DNA of 9,041 bases from Candidatus Poribacteria bacterium (GTDB lineage Bacteria > Poribacteria > WGA-4E > DTYX01). Shown here piece after piece: positions 1-5,562 of the stretch (positions are counted from its first letter, which is position 1; every line of letters starts with the position of its first letter). The notes beneath the pieces were generated by a model that was not told where the DNA came from, did no database searches, and saw only the letters and a program-made list of their open reading frames with translations. The position numbers and the translations under genes are program-made. Location: NCBI GenBank assembly GCA_012961655.1, contig DTYX01000138.1, positions 1 through 9,041 on the forward strand, written 5' to 3'.

Positions 1-17
1 CATAATGGCATAGCTTT

Positions 18-24
18 AGGAGGT
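18..24 (+). promoter_or_regulatory. Strong Shine-Dalgarno site of the first ORF
   Basis: AGGAGGT is a near-perfect anti-16S complement. It lies 6 bases from ATG 31 and 3 from ATG 28, which favours 31 on spacing. The site itself reads as open codons (Leu-Gly-Gly-Lys) in the same frame, so it could instead be coding sequence of a longer truncated gene. Confidence 0.5.
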
Positions 25-27
25 AAA

Positions 28-840
28 ATGATGCCTTTTCCTGTTGTAAAAGCTTATAAATTTGCAAATATAGGAGACTTTAAAGGTGACAAAAACTCTA
101 AAGCATTTATCGGTTGGGATGGTGTTGCCATCTTTGATGAAGATATTGATGCTGTTGAGTTAGCTTCACATTATGCTGCACAGTACCAAGAGTACTCTGA
201 AGCATGTGGACGTTGCGCTCCAGGTAGATGGGGTGGCAGGATCCTTTATGATTTACTCGACAAAATAGCACGTGGCGAAGGTAGCCATGACGATATTACA
301 CACTTAAAAGAGATCTCTCAGACAATGATGACAACCTCTAAGTGCGAGATCGGTAAAACGGTACCTAAACCTATTTTGGATCTAATGGAGCACTATAAAG
401 ATCAGTTTGATAAGGTCGAAATGGTCAAATTTGCCCTGCCGGAGACATCTTACGAAGAACACGAAACCTTGCTTCAGAATGTTGAAGATGTTTTGCAACT
501 GCTCAATCTGCCGTATCGAATCTTGACCCTTTGTACCGCTGACATCAGTTTCGCGGCGGCGAAATGCTATGATATCGAAGTGTGGGCGGCTGGAGTGGAA
601 AGGTATCTGGAAGTCTCTTCGTGCAGTAATTTTGAAGATTTCCAGGCGCGCCGAGCCAACATCCGCTTCAGACGCGCACGAAGCAAAAAAACTGAATTTG
701 TACATACTCTTAACGCTTCGGGGCTTGCTTTGCCTCGAACAGTCATCGCTATCTTGGAAAATTACCAACAAGCCGATGGTAGTATTGTCATCCCTGAAGT
801 TTTAAGACCATATATGGGAGGAATAGAAAAAATAGGTTAG
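28..840 (+). CDS. Chimeric ORF: NuoF-like Fe-S domain joined to the C-terminal third of seryl-tRNA synthetase
   Basis: Residues are numbered from the Met at 28. Residues 1 to about 126 resemble the C-terminal iron-sulfur part of NuoF/FdsB-like NADH-binding subunits: ESCGxCxPC appears as EACGRCAPG (C60, C63), followed by the downstream TSKCEIGKTVPKP (C106). The third cysteine of the usual CxxCxxC is Gly66. From about residue 126 the protein is the seryl-tRNA synthetase catalytic C-terminus: QFDKVEMVKF, the YDIEVW block (181-186), SSCSNFEDFQARRANIRFR, motif 3 SGLALPRTVIAILEN with R237, and the normal end VIPEVLRPYMGG. The coiled-coil arm, motif 1 and the motif 2 arginine are absent (about 145 residues of a usual 420 or so), so it cannot charge tRNA. 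An AGGAGGT at 18-24 lies 3 bases from ATG 28 and 6 from ATG 31, so 31 may be the real start. The frame is also open back to base 1, so a truncated longer gene is possible. Composition changes inside the ORF. It is either a contig-end assembly chimera or a fusion remnant; both domain calls are firm, but the reality of the joined gene is not. Confidence 0.7.
   Translation: MMPFPVVKAYKFANIGDFKGDKNSKAFIGWDGVAIFDEDIDAVELASHYAAQYQEYSEACGRCAPGRWGGRILYDLLDKIARGEGSHDDITHLKEISQTMMTTSKCEIGKTVPKPILDLMEHYKDQFDKVEMVKFALPETSYEEHETLLQNVEDVLQLLNLPYRILTLCTADISFAAAKCYDIEVWAAGVERYLEVSSCSNFEDFQARRANIRFRRARSKKTEFVHTLNASGLALPRTVIAILENYQQADGSIVIPEVLRPYMGGIEKIG
395..420 (+). other. Junction between the NuoF-like and SerRS segments
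   Basis: The protein changes family here. NuoF-like homology runs through ILDLMEHYKDQF, while SerRS homology begins at about QFDKVEMVKF, which follows motif 2 in normal SerRS (consensus RxHQFDKVE). Residues around DQFDK could belong to either parent, so a short stretch of shared bases near 400-415 may be where two sequences were joined. A 60-base sample at 61-120 has 20 G+C, against 34 G+C at 541-600. The exact breakpoint cannot be set without the parent sequences. Confidence 0.6.
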
Positions 841-1004
841 AATTCATTTTGGTCATCTTATCGCCGGCACAGTTTAAGCCTGTGGTTTTTTTAACTGGGA
901 AGGGGTTTTGTAGCTTATTTTTCAAATCTGCTGAACTTCGCCGATTGGCAGAATTTGAATGATATTTTTGTCAGAGAACAAAGTCAACGAATTGGAGAAG
1001 CAAT
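841..1004. other. Intergenic gap before the oxidoreductase gene
   Basis: Apart from the hairpin and T-run at 864-892, this AT-rich gap holds no convincing gene. TTGGCA at 944-949 is a fair -35 element but has no -10 element at 16-18 bases (a TATTTT follows after only 12), so no promoter is called. Confidence 0.5.
864..892 (+). terminator. Possible weak intrinsic terminator
   Basis: CACAG (868-872) pairs with CTGTG (880-884) around a 7-base loop and is followed at once by seven T residues (886-892), 28 bases after the stop codon of the SerRS tail. The stem is only five pairs, extendable only through a bulge, so termination would be weak. Position and T-run support the call. Confidence 0.4.
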
Positions 1005-2090
1005 ATGGATACAATCAAGATTGGTATTATTGGAACAGGTGGCATCTCACGGCAACACCGAAAGGTTTATCAACAGGTGGGTGGCTTCGAGATTATCGCA
1101 GTCTGCGACATCATCAAAGAAAAAGCGCTTCGCGCGGCTGAAGAATGGGATGTCCCCAAAAAGAATGTGTTCACGAGCTACAACAAAATGCTTGAGATGG
1201 ACGAAATTGACGGAGTAAGCGTATGCACTTATAATCAAGGGCATCGGCGTCCCACGGTAGCTGCATTAAAAGCCGGAAAGCATGTATTGTGTGAAAAGCC
1301 GATGGCAGGGACGCTCAAAGATGCCACGGCAATGGTGAGAGCAGCTAAGGAATCTGGAAAGGTTCTTCAGATTGGGCTGAACCCCACCTTTCACCCGCAG
1401 TTGCAATTCGCCAGGAAACTCGTAGATGAAGGTGTGCTTGGAGACATCTACTATGCGGAAACGGCGGGATGCCGCCGGCGTGGGACTCCTGGACACACCT
1501 TTATTCATAAAAGGACTGCGGGCGCAGGAGCCATTGTGGACATAGGTGTCTACAATATGCACAGCGCTTTGTATGTGATGGGATATCCCAAGCCAACGCG
1601 TGTTTCAGCGATTACCGAAGACTACATTTCGCATCAGGACCCGCGCTTTGCCGAAATGGATGTGGAAGAGTTCGGCGCGGCATGGATTCGGTTTGAAAAT
1701 GGCGGAGTGATGGTCTTTAAGATTTCGTGGGCTGTTCATCAGGATTCACTGGGAGGCGCTTTCTTCCTAGGCAAAAAGGCGGGAATTTCGCTCGGTGAGC
1801 TAAAGTTGTATGCCGATGAACTATCGGAACAAGTCGAGCAACTTGCAGAGGCTGAAGGACTCACTCCTGAGCCGAATCCACCGAAAGGGATGACCACTAT
1901 CGGATTTTCTGGATTCCCTCAGGTGGATTGCTGGCAAATACAGATGAGGAAATTCGGAGAAGCTATACGCTCCAATGGTCCGTCGCCTATATCGCCTGAA
2001 GGAGTCTTGCTCACGAACGTAATCATGGATGGCATTTTCCGCTCTCATAAGTTGGGAAGAGAAGTTTCTGTAAAGGTACCTGAAATCTGA
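1005..2090 (+). CDS. Gfo/Idh/MocA family NAD(P)-dependent oxidoreductase
   Basis: This 361-residue protein has the normal length for the family of soluble NAD(P)-dependent dehydrogenases acting on sugars, cyclitols and derivatives. An N-terminal Rossmann fold is clear: IGIIGTGGISRQH (residues 6-18) is the GxGxxG dinucleotide loop, and the strand ending in the acidic residue D35 (AVCD) follows. The family signature CEKPMAGT contains E97-K98-P99, with K98 the expected catalytic or cofactor-positioning lysine. The substrate domain carries GAIVDIGVYNMH (176-186). The usual D-x-G-x-H-x-x-D is here D179, G181, Y183 and H186, closer to the DxGxY form of glucose-fructose oxidoreductases. No signal peptide is present. 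GGAG at 994-997 lies 7 bases before the ATG and supports the start. The next gene begins 110 bases downstream on the same strand and may be co-transcribed. The family is firm; the substrate is unknown. Confidence 0.93.
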   Translation: MDTIKIGIIGTGGISRQHRKVYQQVGGFEIIAVCDIIKEKALRAAEEWDVPKKNVFTSYNKMLEMDEIDGVSVCTYNQGHRRPTVAALKAGKHVLCEKPMAGTLKDATAMVRAAKESGKVLQIGLNPTFHPQLQFARKLVDEGVLGDIYYAETAGCRRRGTPGHTFIHKRTAGAGAIVDIGVYNMHSALYVMGYPKPTRVSAITEDYISHQDPRFAEMDVEEFGAAWIRFENGGVMVFKISWAVHQDSLGGAFFLGKKAGISLGELKLYADELSEQVEQLAEAEGLTPEPNPPKGMTTIGFSGFPQVDCWQIQMRKFGEAIRSNGPSPISPEGVLLTNVIMDGIFRSHKLGREVSVKVPEI

Positions 2091-2186
2091 GATGAGCTCG
2101 TAGATAAGCCAGGTATGATAAAGGTATTGAGATAGATGAGGAAAAATTGCTTGAAAAAGTAGTTGTCTACTCGAGGTTGAAAAACC

Positions 2187-2192
2187 GAGGAG
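2187..2192 (+). promoter_or_regulatory. Shine-Dalgarno site fixing the start of the TPP enzyme
   Basis: GAGGAG lies 8 bases upstream of ATG 2201. It argues for 2201 rather than the in-frame TTG at 2147, which would add 18 residues without recognisable homology. A small stem GGTT-GAAA-AACC with a GNRA-type loop (2175-2186) directly abuts this site. Confidence 0.65.
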
Positions 2193-2200
2193 CATATTTT

Positions 2201-3934
2201 ATGATACCGGAGAAAAATTTTGAGACAAAGTATTTGCGCCGGCAGTCTCCAGCGCAAGGCAGCGCTTCTAAGATGTCCGGCGGTAGATTCATCGCTGAAA
2301 TGTTAAAGGGCTATGGAGTAACGGATGTATTTTTTGTTGAAGCCATTTTGAGGGGAGTTCTTATAGAATTGGAGACTTTGGGCGTTCGCCGAATTTTGAC
2401 CCATTCAGAAAAGGCAGCAGCGTACATGGCGGACGGTTATGCCAGAGTGAGCCGCAGGCCGGGAATTTGTATGGCTCAATCGGTCGGCGCCGCAAATTTG
2501 GCGGCTGGGCTTCAGGACGCCTACCTGGCTCTTTCGCCAGTTATTGCGATAACGGGACGGCAGCCGCCGCTTTCACAGTATCGGAATGCTTACCAGGAAA
2601 TTCTGCACCATCCTCTGTTCGAACCGGTCACCAAGTATAATGTGAATGTGGACACTGTGGAACAACTTCCCTATCTGCTCCGACAGGCTTTCCGCGAGGC
2701 GACTTCTGGCTCACCTCGCCCGGTGCATTTAGACTTGATGGGAAATATAGGACAAATCATCGATTTCGCTGAGGCAAATCTCGAAGTGATAATTGAAGCA
2801 GCGTTCACTCGTTACCCGTCCCATCGCCCGCATCCTGAAAGCGAATATGTTCGAGAGGCGGCAAGAGTTTTGGAAAAATCCGAACGCCCGGTGATTATCG
2901 CAGGTGGCGGAGCGGCAGCTTCGGACGCAGGGCCTGAAATCGTGGAACTGGCGGAAATGTTGTCAATACCCACGGCTACCTCCCTAAATGGGAAAGGAAG
3001 CATTTTGGAGAATCATCCTCTTAGTCTGGGTGTAGTCGGTTCTTATTCTCGCTGGTGCGGCAACCGGGTCGTTTCGGAGGCTGACCTGGTAATCTTTATT
3101 GGAAGTCACACCGGCGAGCAGGTAACAAACTATTGGAAAGTTCCCAAGCCCGGCACACCGGTAATTCAGGTCGATATCGACCCGTCAGAACTTGGCAGAA
3201 ACTATCCCAATACTGTGCCACTGGTGGGAGATGCCAAAGTGACTGTCCGTAAACTTATCGAATCCCTCAACCCAAATTCCATAAAGGAACAGTGGTCGCA
3301 GTACGCTCAGAAGCTCGTAACAGCTTGGCGGGGCGAGCAACAGCCGTTGCGTAACTCAGACGCCGTACCTATACGTCCTGAAAGATTGTGTAAAGAGTTG
3401 ACCGAAGCGCTGCCGTCAGACGCTGTCCTGGTGGCGGATACAGGTTATTCCGGCGTTTGGACGGGCGCCATGGTCGATTTGACCCATCCGCAACAGAGGT
3501 ATATTCGCGCCGCCGGTTCCCTCGGTTGGGCGCTGCCGGCGTCCCTTGGGGCAAAATGCGCCGTACCCGACAAGCCGGTGGTGTGTTTCACCGGAGATGG
3601 CGGCTTCTGGTACCACCTAAGTGAACTTGAAACTGCCGTCAGATGCGGGATAAAAACGGTTACTGTGGTGAACAATAACTCCTGTCTGAGCCAGTGTGCG
3701 GAAGGTATACATCTTGCCTACGGGGACAGACCGGGTAAAAGAGAGGAAATCTATAAATTTTGCCAGGTCAACTTCGCCAGAATAGCACAGGAAATGGGAT
3801 GTCTTGGGATTAGAGTGGAACATCCTGAGGAGATAGCTGCCGCTCTGCGGAAAGCCCTTACAGCCGATGCGCCAGTTGTAGTCGATATAATCACCGATGA
3901 GGCATGTAAGGCTCCTGAACCTTGGACGCCATAA
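2201..3934 (+). CDS. Thiamine diphosphate-dependent enzyme, acetolactate synthase large-subunit-like
   Basis: The protein has 577 residues from ATG 2201, the usual length of the acetolactate synthase/pyruvate decarboxylase/oxidase superfamily. The N-terminal Pyr domain (about 25-190) has the TPP-activating glutamate E70 in THSEKAAAYMADGYAR. The central domain (about 210-360) includes PVIIAGGGAA and PVIQVDIDPSELG. The C-terminal PP domain (about 390-560) has the metal/TPP signature GDGGF (465-469) ending in NNNS (491-494). The usual FGVPG before the Pyr domain loop is replaced by FFVEAI (44-49), so the substrate side of the site may differ from true acetolactate synthase. No small regulatory subunit gene (ilvN type) is adjacent, and none of the other usual branched-chain genes are present. 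It follows the Gfo/Idh/MocA gene by 110 bases, so a sugar or cyclitol role (an IolD-like context) or 2-keto acid ligation/decarboxylation is possible. The family is sure; the reaction is not. Confidence 0.92.
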   Translation: MIPEKNFETKYLRRQSPAQGSASKMSGGRFIAEMLKGYGVTDVFFVEAILRGVLIELETLGVRRILTHSEKAAAYMADGYARVSRRPGICMAQSVGAANLAAGLQDAYLALSPVIAITGRQPPLSQYRNAYQEILHHPLFEPVTKYNVNVDTVEQLPYLLRQAFREATSGSPRPVHLDLMGNIGQIIDFAEANLEVIIEAAFTRYPSHRPHPESEYVREAARVLEKSERPVIIAGGGAAASDAGPEIVELAEMLSIPTATSLNGKGSILENHPLSLGVVGSYSRWCGNRVVSEADLVIFIGSHTGEQVTNYWKVPKPGTPVIQVDIDPSELGRNYPNTVPLVGDAKVTVRKLIESLNPNSIKEQWSQYAQKLVTAWRGEQQPLRNSDAVPIRPERLCKELTEALPSDAVLVADTGYSGVWTGAMVDLTHPQQRYIRAAGSLGWALPASLGAKCAVPDKPVVCFTGDGGFWYHLSELETAVRCGIKTVTVVNNNSCLSQCAEGIHLAYGDRPGKREEIYKFCQVNFARIAQEMGCLGIRVEHPEEIAAALRKALTADAPVVVDIITDEACKAPEPWTP

Positions 3935-3937
3935 TAA

Positions 3938-3968
3938 TTGGTTACTGATTACTGGTGATTAGTGATTC
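3938..3968. repeat. Short degenerate tandem repeat between convergent genes
   Basis: The 37-base gap between the two convergent stop codons contains imperfect copies of a 7-10-base unit (TTACTGAT, TACTGGTGAT, TAGTGAT). The copies can also pair as ATTACT with AGTGAT, allowing a G-T pair. No T-run follows on either strand, so it is not a standard terminator, although it is the only structure where both transcripts would end. Confidence 0.45.
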
Positions 3969-3971
3969 CGT

Positions 3972-5345
3972 TCACCAACCATATCGCTCCGGCCCCCACG
4001 GTTTCGTAATCAACTCCTGCTTTGCCAGAACCATCGTCTTACTGGGCAAATCTTCATATAAAATAACTCCCGGCCCAACTACGCTGTATGAACCGATTTT
4101 GCAACCGGGCATGATGATAGCGTTGACACCCGTCCGGCAGTAATCGCCCATATAGGTGGCGTTGGCGCCGTGAGGAGGGATTTCATATCGCCCTTTGACA
4201 TTGTGTGGAGTGTCTTTGTCATCAAAGCGCAAGGTCCCGCAGACAGTCGCCGCGCCGATATCCGTCGCGCATCCGAAGACGCCGGACATCTCGCAATAGT
4301 GATACAGATAAACTTTATCCAGCATTATGCCGGACATCTCCGCCCCGTGTCCGATGATACATCCGTTGCCGATGGCTGTGTTTCCGCTTACATCGCAATA
4401 GTCGCTCACTCGACACTGGTCGCCTATCACGATGTTGCCGTGTAGAATAGCGCCGTTGGTGATGTTGTTATTTTTGCCGGCAATCAGATTTCCGTTGATG
4501 ACGACTCGCGGCCCAATGCGAGAATTTTTGCCCAATACAATATGACCGTTAATTTCGGCGGCATCGGAAACGCTTGCGCCATCGGCGATTACGTCCTTGT
4601 CCAATCGGGAAGAGATGTAATTAATCAACCGGGCGTTGGCTTCTAAAATATGCCACGGTTTGTCCACATCCACGAAGAATTCTACGGTGATTACAGCCAA
4701 AACTTCTCTGCCATCATCCAACATGAGTTGTATGGATTGAGCGATTTCAGCTTCGACGGGAGGCATGCCGCCGACTGGAACCTGGGTTACCAAGCCTGGA
4801 TTCCGCAAAAGATATTCCGTTGCTGATTTCCGGAAGGCATAGACGCCGCATAATCGATGAGAACCGCCGCGTGGATGTCCTTCGACGCCAACCAATTTTT
4901 CACCGGAAATTCTCGCACAGAGCCAGTTGCTGCCGTGTTCATTCTCCAAACGTTGTATCATCGCCGCCGCTTCGGCGCCGCTCTTTTCAAACTCTTCAAT
5001 GAGTCTCGTAAAGTTCTCCACGCCTGTAACTAAATCGCCGTATACAACTAGAAAACTTTCGCTTTCAGTCTGCTTAACGGCTGCCAAAGCCGCCGGCGCT
5101 GTTCCGCCTACATCATTTTGGGTGACAAACTCCACCTCCTTAAAATCAGCGACCGCGCCATATATCTGTTGTTTATGATGCCCGACGACGACGATAATTC
5201 GCTTGCATCCAATTTCGATTAAGTCTTTGACAAGCCTTCTTACTATCGGAATATTTGCCACTGGTATAGTGCATTTCTGTCGAAATTCACCATACGGCCA
5301 AATCTTTGTTCCAGCGCCGGCTGCAAGTATTATAGCAGTGTCCAT
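3972..5345 (-). CDS. Sugar-1-phosphate nucleotidylyltransferase with left-handed beta-helix transferase domain (GlmU-like)
   Basis: The start is set at the ATG whose product opens MDTAIILAAGAGTK, giving 457 residues, close to GlmU length (about 456); an upstream ATG at 5387 would add 14 residues ahead of the canonical N-terminus. Residues 1-245 form a nucleotidylyltransferase domain: LAAGAGTK (7-14) is the nucleotide-binding loop, K24 sits in the usual PK position, and VYGD (101-104) carries the metal-binding aspartate. KPWHILEANARL (229-240) matches the PWDLLEAN linker of the archaeal-type bifunctional enzymes (ST0452/MJ1101 type). From about 250 come hexapeptide coils of a left-handed beta-helix, then a tail with GTLRFDD, GDYCRTGVNAIIMPG (400-414) and IGSYSVVGPGV, typical of the acyltransferase half. 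The likely role is NTP plus a sugar-1-phosphate giving an NDP-sugar, perhaps with acetylation. The catalytic histidine of bacterial GlmU cannot be assigned by eye. Sugar and acyl donor are unknown. Confidence 0.88.
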   Translation of the reverse strand: MDTAIILAAGAGTKIWPYGEFRQKCTIPVANIPIVRRLVKDLIEIGCKRIIVVVGHHKQQIYGAVADFKEVEFVTQNDVGGTAPAALAAVKQTESESFLVVYGDLVTGVENFTRLIEEFEKSGAEAAAMIQRLENEHGSNWLCARISGEKLVGVEGHPRGGSHRLCGVYAFRKSATEYLLRNPGLVTQVPVGGMPPVEAEIAQSIQLMLDDGREVLAVITVEFFVDVDKPWHILEANARLINYISSRLDKDVIADGASVSDAAEINGHIVLGKNSRIGPRVVINGNLIAGKNNNITNGAILHGNIVIGDQCRVSDYCDVSGNTAIGNGCIIGHGAEMSGIMLDKVYLYHYCEMSGVFGCATDIGAATVCGTLRFDDKDTPHNVKGRYEIPPHGANATYMGDYCRTGVNAIIMPGCKIGSYSVVGPGVILYEDLPSKTMVLAKQELITKPWGPERYGW

Positions 5346-5360
5346 AGATATGTTTCTATT

Positions 5361-5365
5361 CCTCC
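5361..5365 (-). promoter_or_regulatory. GGAGG ahead of the nucleotidylyltransferase gene, unusually far from its ATG
   Basis: On the minus strand GGAGG ends 15 bases before the ATG at 5345, longer than the usual 5-10. Between them lies no in-frame ATG, GTG or TTG (the codons are Asn-Arg-Asn-Ile-Ser, with an ATA). Homology fixes the start at 5345, so translation may be inefficient or this site may be fortuitous. Confidence 0.35.
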
Positions 5366-5369
5366 ATAA

Positions 5370-5398
5370 ATAATACGATTTTTGCACTTAAACGACAA
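5370..5398 (-). promoter_or_regulatory. Candidate sigma-70 promoter for the nucleotidylyltransferase gene
   Basis: On the minus strand TTGTCG (5393-5398) and TATTAT (5370-5375) are separated by exactly 17 bases, giving 4/6 and 5/6 matches to the consensus. The predicted start near 5363 would fall inside the GGAGG at 5361-5365, leaving a leader of about 18 bases with a damaged ribosome site. That weakens the call, or points to low translation. Confidence 0.35.
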
Positions 5399-5486
5399 CT
5401 AAGGGTGATAATGGTAGTAACGAAGTCATTCGTTTTAATGATTAGGTATCCAACGTAACTGCAAAACTCGTGTAAATAAAAGTAAT

Positions 5487-5562
5487 ATTTGTGATGGTCG
5501 TAATTGTAGCGCTATCTGTTAGATTACCATGAACGGACAATCTAATAGACCATCCTACAAAT
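5487..5562. repeat. Long interrupted inverted repeat at the 3' end of the phosphoesterase gene
   Basis: The outer arms are ATTTGTGATGGTC (5487-5499) and GACCATC plus ACAAAT (5548-5554, 5557-5562), 13 perfect pairs interrupted by a 2-base bulge. Inner arms TTAGATT (5519-5525) and AATCTAA (5539-5545) give 7 more pairs around a 13-base loop. The left side carries an extra 19 bases (5500-5518) that contain the palindrome TAGCGCTA (5507-5514). The right arm overlaps the stop codon of the minus-strand gene ending at 5555. Past it on the minus strand the bases read ATTACTTTTATTTA, only loosely T-rich. It may end the phosphoesterase transcript, protect its 3' end, or be a remnant of a small mobile repeat. 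Confidence 0.55.

Noticed and set aside
944..970. Possible sigma-54 or sigma-70 promoter around TTGGCA
   Set aside because: The GG-N10-GC spacing of sigma-54 is not met, and the nearest -10-like element is only 12 bases from TTGGCA.
955..1218. Small overlapping ORFs (87 and 60 residues) at the start of the oxidoreductase gene
   Set aside because: They lie mostly inside the Gfo/Idh/MocA gene in other frames, show no recognisable motif and have no clear ribosome site.
2147..2200. TTG start at 2147 giving an 18-residue longer TPP enzyme
   Set aside because: The extension shows no homology, and ATG 2201 has a good GAGGAG at 8 bases; the TTG has no clear ribosome site.
3369..3823. Several minus-strand ORFs of 60-76 residues inside the TPP gene
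   Set aside because: They are antisense frames of a well-supported coding region and contain no family motif.
2201..3934. Naming the TPP enzyme iolD or ilvB
   Set aside because: Neither diagnostic neighbours (inositol operon or ilvN/ilvC) nor specific motifs are visible, and the substrate loop is atypical.
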